The notes beneath the pieces were generated by a model. The model made no database searches. It saw only the letters and a list, made by a program, of their open reading frames with translations, and had not been told where the DNA came from. The position numbers and the translations under genes are program-made. A DNA stretch of 64,000 nucleotides, taken from an uncultured Lachnospiraceae bacterium (GTDB taxonomy: Bacteria; Bacillota; Clostridia; Lachnospirales; Lachnospiraceae). Location of the stretch: positions 1 to 64,000 of the forward strand of contig CAJUHJ010000013.1 of NCBI GenBank assembly GCA_910586355.1. The letters are read 5' to 3'. Shown here piece after piece: positions 31,501-38,990 of this stretch (its first letter is position 1; every line of letters starts with the position of its first letter).

Positions 31501-32995
31501 CAAAGAAGGGTTTGATATTCCTTTTGAAACATTCCTTGGATTTAAAGGAAATAAAGAACCGGATATTGATTTGAATTTTTCCGGCGAATATCAGAGTAAA
31601 GCACACGCCTATACAGAAGTTATTTTTGGAAAAGGACAGACGTATCGTGCCGGGACAATCGGTACGCTGGCAGATAAAACAGCATTCGGCTATATCAAAA
31701 ATTATTATGAAGAACGTGGAATACATAAGAGAAACTGCGAAGTCAGCCGGATTGTGCAGGGCTGCGTCGGAGTGCGCCGGACGACGGGCCAGCATCCGGG
31801 TGGTATTATCGTACTGCCGGTTGGAGAAGATATTGATTCCTTTACTCCGGTGCAGCATCCGGCAAATGATACGACGACAAATATCATTACAACTCATTTT
31901 GACTATCATTCGATTGACCACAATCTTTTAAAACTTGACATTCTTGGGCACGACGATCCGACGATGATTCGTATGCTTGAGGATTTGACAGGAATAGATC
32001 CGCAGACAATTCCGTTAGACGACGCATCTGTGATGTCTCTGTTTAAAAATACGGACGCTCTTTTAGTGACGCCGGAAGAGATTGGCGGCTGTCAGCTTGG
32101 GGCGCTTGGAATACCGGAATTTGGCACAGATTTTGCCATGCAGATGGTAATTGACGCGAAACCGCAGGAATTTTCGGATTTAATACGGATTTCAGGCCTT
32201 TCTCATGGTACAGACGTATGGCTTGGAAATGCCCAGACATTAATAGAGGAAGGAAAAGCAACAATTTCCACAGCAATCTGCACCCGGGATGATATTATGG
32301 TTTATTTGATTCATATGGGATTAGACAGCGAACTTTCGTTTACCATTATGGAATCCGTGCGGAAAGGAAAAGGCTTAAAACCGGAATGGGAAAAAGAAAT
32401 GCTCGCGCATGGCGTGCCGGATTGGTATATTTGGTCCTGCAAAAAGATTAAATACATGTTCCCGAAGGCACATGCAGCGGCATATGTTATGATGGCGTGG
32501 CGGATTGCCTACTGCAAAGTTTTTTATCCGCTTGCATATTATGCATCCTATTTTAGCATTCGCGCCACTGGGTTTAATTATGAACTGATGTGCCAGGGAG
32601 AAGAGCGGCTTGCATATTTTATGCGGGATTATGAACAGCGGAAAGATAAACTCTCAAAAAAAGAACAGGATACCTACCGTGATATGCGGATTGTACAGGA
32701 AATGTATGCGCGGGGATTTGAATTTCTGCCATTGGATATTTATTGTGCAAAAGCAGACCGTTTTCAGATTATGGACGGAAAGCTGATGCCATCGCTTAGT
32801 ACGATTGACGGATTGGGGGAAAAAGCTGCAGAAGCAGTGGAAGAAGCGGCAAAAGACGGCGCTTTCCTCTCGAAAGACGATTTTAGGCAGCGGACAAAAG
32901 CCAGTAAAACGGTGGTTGATTTGATGGCAGACTTAGGAATTCTAGCAGATTTGCCGGAATCGAATCAGTTGTCTTTATTTGATTTTGCCGGATAA
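28589..32995 (+). CDS. polC: DNA polymerase III alpha subunit, PolC type
   Basis: Main replicative polymerase of Firmicutes. The ~1468-residue protein has, in order, an N-terminal domain, an OB domain (about 245-330), a PHP domain (VELHCHTKMSDMDGVSD and AIAITDHGNVQAF, about 345-430) into which the proofreading exonuclease is inserted (FVVFDLETTGFNPS, Exo I; AHNADFDMSFI; HHRAVDDAGCTA), a zinc finger (CPNC ... CPVCGEPL), and the polymerase palm (PDIDLNFSG) and fingers. It ends in QLSLFDFAG, a probable beta-clamp binding peptide. ATG 28589 is chosen because GGAG lies ten bases upstream; in-frame GTG 28580 overlaps ispG. Confidence 0.97.
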   Translation: MSKMFFEVFPTLVVQEDLKKLMTGIEVTKVSANRQKNVIRIFLYGTHLIPKTDIFRMEKEIIRQLFKDRKIDVKIIEKFQLSEQYSAESLMDIYGESIKEELKAYSLLIYNVFRTAKITFLERNRMKLVLEDTMIARERAEELIRILEKIFCERCGVDFIAELSFELQKEDKRKKSDYIINQEIQNVIRQASFEGEIEKPEQPTKIAEKENPPTKETNRRQSKVQEKRTFRSSNPDVVYGRDFDEECIPIEKITGEIGEVVIHGQVVSLDAREIRNEKTILILSFTDFTDTIVIKIFTKNEDLPDLKESIQKGAFLKIKGVTTIDKFDSELTIGSIYGIKKIQDFRSQRVDNSPVKRVELHCHTKMSDMDGVSDVKEIIRRAKEWGHRAIAITDHGNVQAFPEANHAVSPKEDFKIIYGVEAYLVDDIKSFVEHANGQSLEDSFVVFDLETTGFNPSVNKIIEIGAVKVENGTITGHFSKFVNPQIPIPFEIENLTGINDSMVMDAGTIEEVLPEFMEFCRHSVMVAHNADFDMSFIKHNLHLFGMERKFTVVDTVSLARNLLPELNRFKLDTVAKALGVSLKNHHRAVDDAGCTAEIFVKFIQMLKDRGIENLDQLGKLSVSTPDVIKKLPTYHAIILATNDIGRINLYRLISLSHLAYFGKRPRIPKTEYLKYKEGLIIGSACEAGELYQAILNGRPKEEIVRLVEFYDYLEIQPLGNNQFLIENEKTPVESIRDLQEINRKIVKLGEEFHKLVVGTCDVHFLDPQDEVYRRIIMAGKGFKDADNQAPLYLRTTEEMLAEFDYLGSEKAEEIVITNPNKIADMCEKISPVRPDKCPPVIENSDQLLRDICHNKAHEMYGDSLPKIVEERLERELNSIISNGYAVMYIIAQKLVWKSNEDGYLVGSRGSVGSSFVATMSGITEVNPLQAHYLCPNCHYNDFDSPEVKAFSGRGGCDMPDKRCPVCGEPLSKEGFDIPFETFLGFKGNKEPDIDLNFSGEYQSKAHAYTEVIFGKGQTYRAGTIGTLADKTAFGYIKNYYEERGIHKRNCEVSRIVQGCVGVRRTTGQHPGGIIVLPVGEDIDSFTPVQHPANDTTTNIITTHFDYHSIDHNLLKLDILGHDDPTMIRMLEDLTGIDPQTIPLDDASVMSLFKNTDALLVTPEEIGGCQLGALGIPEFGTDFAMQMVIDAKPQEFSDLIRISGLSHGTDVWLGNAQTLIEEGKATISTAICTRDDIMVYLIHMGLDSELSFTIMESVRKGKGLKPEWEKEMLAHGVPDWYIWSCKKIKYMFPKAHAAAYVMMAWRIAYCKVFYPLAYYASYFSIRATGFNYELMCQGEERLAYFMRDYEQRKDKLSKKEQDTYRDMRIVQEMYARGFEFLPLDIYCAKADRFQIMDGKLMPSLSTIDGLGEKAAEAVEEAAKDGAFLSKDDFRQRTKASKTVVDLMADLGILADLPESNQLSLFDFAG

Positions 32996-33018
32996 ATTCG
33001 TTGTTTATGAAATAAAAA

Positions 33019-33048
33019 TGCACCGTAACGGTTGAAAGTTACGGTGCA
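33019..33048 (-). terminator. Terminator downstream of tRNA-Thr (minus strand)
   Basis: TGCACCGTAAC (33019-33029) and GTTACGGTGCA (33038-33048) make a perfect 11-bp stem. The T-run lies on the minus strand (complement of AAAAA at 33014-33018), so it mainly serves the tRNA. It could also stall polC transcription from the other side. Confidence 0.8.
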
Positions 33049-33063
33049 GATAAAAAAAGAAAA

Positions 33064-33135
<72 letters not shown>

Positions 33136-33239
33136 ATTTCTGAACCACACTTGTTTAGTATATACTTTTTTGAAAAAAATTTCAATAGTTTTTTTTAAAA
33201 AAACAGGAAAATTTTAACAGAATCAAAAATAAAAAAATC

Positions 33240-33268
33240 TTGACAAGAATTCCCTTATCTTTTATGAT
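33240..33268 (+). promoter_or_regulatory. rplU operon promoter
   Basis: TTGACA (33240-33245), 17 bases, TATGAT (33263-33268). It is near consensus, as expected for ribosomal protein genes. Confidence 0.8.
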
Positions 33269-33274
33269 ATATGA

Positions 33275-33356
33275 GTATGCCGCACAGCGAGGCTTAAGTT
33301 TGTATCGTATGTTTCATATGATACAGCGCCGCAGCTGGCGAGTAATGATAATAGGA
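33275..33356 (+). promoter_or_regulatory. Probable ribosomal protein L21 leader RNA
   Basis: The ~85 bases between the promoter and the AGGAGG of rplU hold a paired element, GTATCGTATG-TTT-CATATGATAC around 33303-33325, preceded by GCCGCACAGCGAGGC and followed by GCGCCGCAGCTGGCG. An autoregulatory L21 leader is known at this place in Firmicutes. I assign it from position and structure, without a covariance search. Confidence 0.6.
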
Positions 33357-33364
33357 GGTGCCAT

Positions 33365-33670
33365 ATGTACGCAATTATAGCAACAGGCGGCAAGCAGTAT
33401 AAAGTATCCGAAGGCGATATCATTACCATTGAAAAGCTTGGTGTCGAAGCTGGTGAAAAAGTTACTTTTGACGAGGTGATTGCAGTATCTGACAATGGAT
33501 TAAAAGTTGGGGATGCAGTAGCAAATGCAAAAGTAGAAGCTTCTGTAATTAAAGAAGGCAGAGGCAAAAAAATTATCGTATATAAATACAAGAGAAAGAC
33601 CGGCTATCATAAGAAAAACGGACATAGACAAGCGTTTACACAGGTGAAAATCGAAAAAATAGCTTTATGA
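33365..33670 (+). CDS. rplU: 50S ribosomal protein L21
   Basis: A 101-residue large-subunit protein that binds 23S rRNA and contacts L20. Marks: [18 protein letters not shown] at the start, [11 protein letters not shown], and the C-terminal [16 protein letters not shown] signature. The ribosome site is AGGAGGTGCCAT. Followed with a four-base overlap by prp, then rpmA. Confidence 0.98.
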   Translation: MYAIIATGGKQYKVSEGDIITIEKLGVEAGEKVTFDEVIAVSDNGLKVGDAVANAKVEASVIKEGRGKKIIVYKYKRKTGYHKKNGHRQAFTQVKIEKIAL

Positions 33671-34008
33671 TTCAAGTGACAGTGTTGAAAAATTACAATG
33701 GGCAATTTACCGGTTTTAGCTGCTGTGGCCATTCGGGTTATGCGAATATAGGAAAGGATATTGTATGCGCGGGAGTTTCTGCTCTTGTAATTAATACTAT
33801 AAATTCTATTTCCGCATATACCAATGAAAAAATTTCGGTAGAATCAGATGAAGATACAGGTATGATATTGCTGCGGTTTTTGCATCCGGCAGGACATGAT
33901 GCAGAACTGCTTGTGAAATCTCTGATTTTAGGTCTTCAAGGAATACAGCAGTCTTATGGAGCCGATTATATTGACCTTGACTTTAAGGAGGTATTAGAAG
34001 ATGTTTAA
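33667..34008 (+). CDS. prp: Ribosomal-processing cysteine protease Prp
   Basis: Removes the N-terminal extension of L27, which is needed to make active ribosomes. The 113-residue protein has the catalytic His22 in CCGHSGYA and Cys34 in [11 protein letters not shown], spaced as in Staphylococcus Prp. It sits between rplU and rpmA, its invariant place in Firmicutes. The start ATG overlaps the rplU stop and its end overlaps the rpmA start, so expression is tightly coupled. Confidence 0.96.
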   Translation: MIQVTVLKNYNGQFTGFSCCGHSGYANIGKDIVCAGVSALVINTINSISAYTNEKISVESDEDTGMILLRFLHPAGHDAELLVKSLILGLQGIQQSYGADYIDLDFKEVLEDV

Positions 34009-34291
34009 TATGAACCTTCAGTTTTTTGCACATAAAAAGGGAGTTGGTTCTACAAAAAACGGACGTGATTCCGAATCCAAGCGATTAGGTGCAAAAAGAG
34101 CAGATGGACAGTTTGTAAAAGCTGGAAATATTTTATACAGACAGCGTGGTACTAAGATTCATCCTGGTACGAACGTAGGCATTGGCGGAGACGATACATT
34201 ATTCGCTTTGACCGATGGTATATTAAGGTTTGAAAGAAAAGGAAGAGATAAGAAAAAGGCTTCCGTCTATCCAGTAGCCAGCAACGAATAA
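34001..34291 (+). CDS. rpmA: 50S ribosomal protein L27, with Prp-cleaved extension
   Basis: A 96-residue protein whose mature N-terminus reaches the peptidyl-transferase centre. It begins [21 protein letters not shown]; the LQFF/A boundary is the known Prp cleavage site, so residues 1-9 are removed and Ala-His-Lys-Lys starts the mature chain. The core [15 protein letters not shown] is typical. AAGGAGG precedes ATG 34001 by nine bases. Confidence 0.97.
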   Translation: MFNMNLQFFAHKKGVGSTKNGRDSESKRLGAKRADGQFVKAGNILYRQRGTKIHPGTNVGIGGDDTLFALTDGILRFERKGRDKKKASVYPVASNE

Positions 34292-34300
34292 GAAGATTTG

Positions 34301-34328
34301 ATAGACCCGACTTTTACGCCGGGTCTAT
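34301..34328 (+). terminator. Hairpin after rpmA, weak terminator
   Basis: ATAGACCCG (34301-34309) pairs perfectly with CGGGTCTAT (34320-34328). Only TTG-TTA follows, so termination may be partial and obgE may be partly cotranscribed. Confidence 0.55.
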
Positions 34329-34404
34329 TGTTACGTTAGCTGTAAGGTATCCTCCAAAACTTGCTTGTAGTAAGTTTATGGGGATTTTAATTGAGGTGAA
34401 TACA

Positions 34405-35688
34405 ATGTTTGCGGATCGAGCAAAAATTATTATAAAATCAGGAAAAGGCGGAAATGGCCATATTAGTTTCCGTCGTGAAAAATATGTTCCAAACGGCGGC
34501 CCTGACGGCGGGGACGGAGGTAAAGGCGGAGATATTATATTTCAGGCAGACGAGGGAATCAATACTCTAAGCGATTATCGTCATAAACGCAAGTTTTCGG
34601 CTCAAAATGGCGAAGATGGCGGAAAAAAGAACTGTCATGGGAAAAATGGCGAAGATTTAATTTTAAAAGTTCCTCAAGGAACTGTGGTAAAAGATGCAGC
34701 TTCTGGAAAAGTAATTGCAGATATTTCCGGCAAAAATCAAAGACAGGTCATTTTAAAAGGCGGCAGGGGCGGTCTGGGCAACCAGAATTTTGCGACAGCT
34801 ACCATGCAGGCACCCAAATATGCCCAGCCGGGGCAGGAAGCAATTGAAATTGAAGTGATGTTAGAATTAAAAGTAATCGCCGATGTTGGTTTGGTCGGTT
34901 TTCCAAATGTAGGAAAGTCTACACTTTTATCCCGAGTAACAAATGCACAGCCCAAAATTGCCAATTATCATTTTACAACGTTAAGTCCCAATTTAGGTGT
35001 TGTCGATTTAGATGGTGGAAAAGGTTTTGTTATGGCAGATATTCCAGGTCTGATTGAGGGGGCTTCTGAGGGAATTGGACTTGGGCACGAATTTTTGCGC
35101 CATATTGAACGGACGAAGGTAATGATTCATATTGTGGATGCAGCTTCGGTGGAAGGAAGAGACCCGATCGAAGATATTAAAACGATAAATCAGGAATTAA
35201 ATGCTTACCATCCGGATTTGTTAAAAAAACCTCAGGTAATCGCAGCTAATAAAATAGATGCAATTTATGACAAGAAAGATGATATTATAGACAAGCTTGC
35301 GGCAGAATTTGAAGAATCAGGCATAAAAGTATTTCCAATTTCTGCAGTCAGCGGCCAGGGATTGAAACAACTTTTATATTATGTCAGTGGTTTGTTGGAA
35401 GATTTAGGAGATACGACCGTAGTGTACGAAGCGGAATATAACCCTGCTTCCAGCTTATTTAAAGAAGATTCTTATACCATTGAACGGGCAGACGACGCTG
35501 CCTTTGTAGTCGAAGGGCCTAAAATTGATAAAATGTTGGGTTATACCAATATTGAGTCGGAAAAAGGATTTCTCTTTTTTCAGAAATTTTTAAAAGAACA
35601 GGGGATTTTAGAGGCTTTAGAAAAGCGGGGTATCCAGGATGGCGATACAGTCCGTATGTATGGGCATGAATTTGATTATTATAAATAG
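34405..35688 (+). CDS. obgE: Obg-family GTPase
   Basis: Essential GTPase in large-subunit maturation and stress response. The 427-residue protein has the glycine-rich Obg fold (about 1-158; GGPDGGDGGKGG, GGRGGLGNQNF), the G domain (GLVGFPNVGKSTLLS Walker A, DIPGLIEGASEGIGLGHEF switch II, NKID) and the C-terminal OCT domain (about 345-427). ATG 34405 after GAGGTGAATACA is preferred to ATG 34378. Confidence 0.97.
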   Translation: MFADRAKIIIKSGKGGNGHISFRREKYVPNGGPDGGDGGKGGDIIFQADEGINTLSDYRHKRKFSAQNGEDGGKKNCHGKNGEDLILKVPQGTVVKDAASGKVIADISGKNQRQVILKGGRGGLGNQNFATATMQAPKYAQPGQEAIEIEVMLELKVIADVGLVGFPNVGKSTLLSRVTNAQPKIANYHFTTLSPNLGVVDLDGGKGFVMADIPGLIEGASEGIGLGHEFLRHIERTKVMIHIVDAASVEGRDPIEDIKTINQELNAYHPDLLKKPQVIAANKIDAIYDKKDDIIDKLAAEFEESGIKVFPISAVSGQGLKQLLYYVSGLLEDLGDTTVVYEAEYNPASSLFKEDSYTIERADDAAFVVEGPKIDKMLGYTNIESEKGFLFFQKFLKEQGILEALEKRGIQDGDTVRMYGHEFDYYK

Positions 35689-35700
35689 AAAGGGAAAAAT

Positions 35701-35994
35701 ATGTTGAATAGTAAACAAAGGGCATATCTAATGAGTCAGGCAAGCCATTTAACGCCGATTTTTCAGATTGGGAAAGCAAGCCTGACCCCGGAAATTATTA
35801 CTGCTCTGGATACTGCATTAGAGAAACGGGAATTGATAAAAATATCTGTATTAAAGAATTGCTTGGATAATCCAAAAGAACTTGCAGAAACAATTGCCGG
35901 CAGGACACGTTCTCAAGTGGTTCAGGTCATCGGCAAAAAAATTGTATTATTCCGTGTTTCAAAAAAGAAACCTGTGATTATACTGCCAAAGTAA
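35701..35994 (+). CDS. yhbY: YhbY-family RNA-binding protein
   Basis: A 97-residue CRM-domain protein that associates with pre-50S particles. Marks: LNSKQRAYLMSQASHLTPIFQIGKA, then LTPEIITALDTALEKRELIKI, and the GRTRSQVVQVIGKKIVLFR end. Position between obgE and nadD matches other clostridia. Confidence 0.94.
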   Translation: MLNSKQRAYLMSQASHLTPIFQIGKASLTPEIITALDTALEKRELIKISVLKNCLDNPKELAETIAGRTRSQVVQVIGKKIVLFRVSKKKPVIILPK

Positions 35995-36034
35995 AATGGA
36001 TATATGATTGAACGAAAATAAGGGAGCATATAGA

Positions 36035-36655
36035 ATGACGAATACAATACAGCCTAGGAAACTTGGTATCATGGGAGGTACATTTGATCCAATTCATTAT
36101 GGGCATCTGTTGCTTGCCCAGAATGCGGCAGAAGAATTTGATTTAGACCAGGTTTTTTTTCTGCCAACGGGAAAATCTCCTCATAAAGCAAACAGCCAGG
36201 TGACCAGGCCGGATATTCGTTGTAAAATGGTCGGGCTGGCAATATCAGATAATCCCAAATTTGAATTATCTATGATAGAGTCACAAAGTACAGATGTCAA
36301 CTATACGTATCTGACCTTACAGAAATTTCATCAGATATATCCTGGTACAAAGTTTTATTTTATCATGGGTGAAGACTCTTTGGATGATTTTAAGAATTGG
36401 AAAAATCCGAAAGAAATCTGCCGTCTGGCATCGCTTCTTGTGGCAGTACGCAACGATCTCGGAAATACGATACAAAGGAAAGTATTAAATACAGTAAATG
36501 ATTATTCTGCGGATATTCATATACTTCATACGCCAAATGTATCAATTTCATCCAGAGAAATTCGGAAACGTATTCAATTAGGAAAAACGGTACAGTATAT
36601 GCTTCCAAAAGAAGTAGAAACATTTATTAGAATGAATTCTCTTTATTTAGGATAG
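36035..36655 (+). CDS. nadD: Nicotinate-nucleotide adenylyltransferase
   Basis: Joins nicotinate mononucleotide and ATP to deamido-NAD. The 206-residue protein has LGIMGGTFDPIHYGHLLLA (nucleotide-binding), LPTGKSPHK, FIMGEDSLDDF and the ISSREIRKRI phosphate motif. ATG 36035 after AAGGGAG is used rather than the in-frame TTG at 36008. Confidence 0.95.
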   Translation: MTNTIQPRKLGIMGGTFDPIHYGHLLLAQNAAEEFDLDQVFFLPTGKSPHKANSQVTRPDIRCKMVGLAISDNPKFELSMIESQSTDVNYTYLTLQKFHQIYPGTKFYFIMGEDSLDDFKNWKNPKEICRLASLLVAVRNDLGNTIQRKVLNTVNDYSADIHILHTPNVSISSREIRKRIQLGKTVQYMLPKEVETFIRMNSLYLG

Positions 36656-36668
36656 GATGGGAACGATT

Positions 36669-37247
36669 ATGACAGAACTTTTAAAAGATATGAAAAAACA
36701 ATTGAAAAAAGAACTGGATAAAAATCGTTATCAGCATACACTCGGAGTCATGTATACGGCTTCATGCCTTGCTATGCGGTATGGCGGCGATATGCACCAG
36801 GCAATGACAGCCGGACTGCTGCATGATTGTGCAAAATGTATACCAGGAGAAAAGCAGCTTCATCTGTGTAAAAAGCACCATATTTCTATACGGGATGCAG
36901 AATACAAAAACCCTGTGCTTCTCCACGCAAAACTAGGCGCATTTTTTGCAAAAACAGCTTATGGCGTTAAAAATCCAGAAATTCTTCATGCAATTCTAGT
37001 ACACACAACCGGAGCGCCAGAGATGAATCTTTTAGATAAAATTTTGTTTGTTGCGGATTATATTGAACCCAACCGGGAAAAAGCGCCAAATTTAGCAGAA
37101 ATTAGAACGATTGCATTTGAATCAATCGATGAGGCGGTATTTCGTATTTTACAAGATACAATTCATTTTTTAAATCAGAAGAAAAACGCTATGGATCATA
37201 CGACCTATGATACGTATAAATATTATAAAGAGTTGTTAGATAAATAA
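36669..37247 (+). CDS. yqeK: YqeK-type HD hydrolase (diadenosine tetraphosphatase)
   Basis: HD-fold phosphohydrolase; YqeK enzymes split Ap4A symmetrically. The ~192-residue protein has RYQHTLGVMYTA (first metal His), AGLLHDCAKCI (the HD pair), HAKLGAFFAK and HTTGAPEM (further His ligands), and DYIEPNRE near the end. The chosen start follows GGATGGGAACG by a short gap. nadD-yqeK-rsfS is the normal order. Confidence 0.92.
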   Translation: MTELLKDMKKQLKKELDKNRYQHTLGVMYTASCLAMRYGGDMHQAMTAGLLHDCAKCIPGEKQLHLCKKHHISIRDAEYKNPVLLHAKLGAFFAKTAYGVKNPEILHAILVHTTGAPEMNLLDKILFVADYIEPNREKAPNLAEIRTIAFESIDEAVFRILQDTIHFLNQKKNAMDHTTYDTYKYYKELLDK

Positions 37248-37268
37248 TTTTTAAAAGAGGAGTACAAT

Positions 37269-37616
37269 ATGGATGCAAAAGAAATGGTAAAATTAGCTTA
37301 TCAGGCATTAGATGAAAAAAAAGCAAAAGATATAAAAGTAATTGATATAAGCAATCTTTCTGTAATTGCAGATTATTTTGTAATAGCAGACGGAGAAAAT
37401 CAAAATCAGCTTCAGGCTATGCAGGACTCCGTAGATGAAGTATTTGATAAAGCAGGGGTTTGCGTAAAACAAATAGAAGGCAATCAAAAGTCTACGTGGA
37501 TTCTTATGGATTATGGCGATATAATCGTGCATATTTTTTCGAAAGAAGACCGTTTGTTTTATGATTTAGAGCGAATTTGGAGAGATGGAACAATCATTGA
37601 TGTTGATTCATTATAA
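37269..37616 (+). CDS. rsfS: Ribosomal silencing factor
   Basis: Binds L14 and blocks subunit joining when nutrients are short. The 115-residue protein shows IDISNLSVIADYFVIADGEN, the QIEGNQKSTWILMDYGDIIVHIF core and ERIWRDG at the end. AGAGGAG before ATG. Terminator 37638-37665 ends the operon. Confidence 0.95.
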   Translation: MDAKEMVKLAYQALDEKKAKDIKVIDISNLSVIADYFVIADGENQNQLQAMQDSVDEVFDKAGVCVKQIEGNQKSTWILMDYGDIIVHIFSKEDRLFYDLERIWRDGTIIDVDSL

Positions 37617-37637
37617 AAGAATAAAATTACTATGCTT

Positions 37638-37665
37638 CCCGCAGCAACAGATGCTGCGGGTTTTT
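37638..37665 (+). terminator. Terminator after rsfS
   Basis: CCCGCAGC (37638-37645) pairs with GCTGCGGG (37653-37660), followed by TTTTT. Confidence 0.88.
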
Positions 37666-37670
37666 ACTAT

Positions 37671-38285
37671 CTAAAAAAAGCGAACTACTCCAAATACAAC
37701 GCCAAGAATAGATACTTCATTTACAATTATTGGTTCCATTTCGTCATTTTCTGGCTGAAGCCTATAATATCCGTCTTCTTTATAATATGTTTTTACTGTG
37801 GCAGAATCTTCAATTAATGCAACGACGATATCTTTGTCTAAAGCAGTAGACTGCTGTCTGACGAGAATCGTATCGCCGTTTAAAATTCCGGCATTTATCA
37901 TACTATCGCCTTTTACGCGCAGCATAAATACATTTTGGTTTGGCATATATTCAGTAGGGATTGGAAAATAATTCTCAATATTTTCAGTTGCAAGAATCGG
38001 CTGGCCAGCTGCAACGCTTCCGATAATTGGAACATTTACGACTTCTCTTCTGGTTAGGTTAAATGTATCGTCTAAAATTTCAATTGCACGCGGCTTTGTT
38101 GGGTCTTTACGAATATATCCGTTCTTTTCGAGGGATTCTAAGTGAGAGTGAACAGAAGACGTGGATTTTAAATGAACTGCTTCACAAATTTCACGCACAG
38201 CAGGAGGATACCCTTTGTTTAAAATCTGCTGTTTGATATATTCTAAAATTTCTGTTTGTTTTGCAGTAATCTTTCCATAAGACAT
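37671..38285 (-). CDS. lexA: LexA repressor
   Basis: SOS repressor that self-cleaves when RecA is activated. The 204-residue protein has an N-terminal winged helix (GYPPAVREICEAVHLKSTSSVHSH), the cleavage bond Ala93-Gly94 (SVAAGQPIL), nucleophile Ser128 in VKGDSMINAG and general base Lys165 in SATVKTYY. All cleavage residues are present. GGAGG precedes the start on the minus strand. It is divergent from the yneA-like gene across several LexA boxes. Confidence 0.97.
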   Translation of the reverse strand: MSYGKITAKQTEILEYIKQQILNKGYPPAVREICEAVHLKSTSSVHSHLESLEKNGYIRKDPTKPRAIEILDDTFNLTRREVVNVPIIGSVAAGQPILATENIENYFPIPTEYMPNQNVFMLRVKGDSMINAGILNGDTILVRQQSTALDKDIVVALIEDSATVKTYYKEDGYYRLQPENDEMEPIIVNEVSILGVVFGVVRFF

Positions 38286-38327
38286 AATAAAACCTCCTTG
38301 TATCTATATGTTTGATATTATTTTTTC

Positions 38328-38356
38328 AGTATATCATATCCGGCTTAAAAAAGCAA
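38328..38356 (-). promoter_or_regulatory. lexA promoter
   Basis: On the minus strand TTGCTT (38356-38351), 17 bases, TATACT (38333-38328). A LexA-like box (38367-38380) lies just upstream of the -35. Confidence 0.55.
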
Positions 38357-38366
38357 ACGGATATTC

Positions 38367-38451
38367 AGAAAATATGTTCTATTTTCATATTGACAAACAT
38401 TAGTTCTGAATATATAATTGAACCAAACAAATGTTTGAGAATTTTTGTTCG
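38367..38451. promoter_or_regulatory. Cluster of LexA boxes (SOS operators)
   Basis: Compared with the Firmicutes box CGAAC-RNRY-GTTCG, four sites are visible: AGAAAATATGTTCT (38367-38380), CAAACATTAGTTCT (38394-38407), CAAACAAATGTTTG (38424-38437) and the weaker AGAATTTTTGTTCG (38438-38451). The second overlaps the -35/spacer and the third the start site of the yneA-like promoter. Confidence 0.72.
38390..38418 (+). promoter_or_regulatory. Promoter of the yneA-like gene
   Basis: TTGACA (38390-38395), 17 bases, TATAAT (38413-38418): a perfect sigma-A consensus. Such a strong promoter overlapped by LexA boxes predicts tight repression and strong SOS induction. Confidence 0.88.
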
Positions 38452-38472
38452 AATAAAGAAGGAGAGCCGGAT

Positions 38473-38805
38473 ATGGAAAATAATAAAAAATTTTTAAAAA
38501 ATAAGAGAATACGAGCAGCAGCATTTTTTCTGGCTGCTGTGCTGATGACGGGAGGCAGCATATCTGGTTTTGCCAGTTTAAGAAATGAAGAAGAGAAAAT
38601 TTATAAATATTACACTAGTATTTCCATCAAAAAAGGGGATACTTTATGGAGTATTGCTTCTGAATATATGACAGCTGAATATGATAGTATAGAAGAGTAT
38701 ATAATGGAAGTTAAGAAATTGAACCATATAAGCGGAAACAAAATTTATACAGGAAAATATCTTACAATTCCATATTATTCGGCAGAAAGCACAAGCTTAA
38801 ATTAG
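38473..38805 (+). CDS. yneA: YneA-like SOS-induced cell division inhibitor (LysM, membrane-anchored)
   Basis: A 110-residue protein: basic start, membrane/signal segment (about 15-36, AAAFFLAAVLMTGGSISGF), then one LysM domain (about 50-102; SISIKKGDTLWSIASEYM, HISGNKIYTGKYLTIPY). The same architecture, size and lexA-divergent position define YneA in Bacillus, which delays division after DNA damage. Several LexA boxes in the promoter support this role. ATG 38473 after AAGGAG is used. Sequence identity to YneA cannot be judged here, so the name is from architecture and context. Confidence 0.78.
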   Translation: MENNKKFLKNKRIRAAAFFLAAVLMTGGSISGFASLRNEEEKIYKYYTSISIKKGDTLWSIASEYMTAEYDSIEEYIMEVKKLNHISGNKIYTGKYLTIPYYSAESTSLN

Positions 38806-38841
38806 CAAAAATCATTATAAAAAAATAAATTTCATAAAAAA

Positions 38842-38882
38842 CTTGTAAATAGTTAGCTGTTATGATAGTATAATAGACAGCT
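38842..38882 (+). promoter_or_regulatory. Promoter of the crr-ptsI-ptsH genes with flanking inverted repeat
   Basis: TTGTAA (38842-38847), 17 bases, TAGTAT (38865-38870); TATAAT at 38868-38873 is an alternative -10 with a long spacer. The perfect inverted repeat TAGCTGT (38853-38859) / ACAGCTA (38876-38882) brackets the -10, as a repressor operator would. A further pair CAGATAC (38913-38919) / GTATCTG (38961-38967) could fold the leader. Confidence 0.5.
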
Positions 38883-38990
38883 ATTAGCGTTAGGACTTAA
38901 TAAATTTTAAAAACAGATACTGTCTAAATCTGCTATCAAATTCACAATAGAGATTCTACCGTATCTGAAGTAGAAATGGAGGGAAATCAT

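Noticed and set aside
31307..31921. Minus-strand 204-codon frame inside polC
   Set aside because: Antisense shadow of polC, which has clear family motifs throughout this stretch.
37632..37817. Plus-strand frame after rsfS
   Set aside because: Begins on the terminator hairpin and runs antisense to lexA; no initiation signal.
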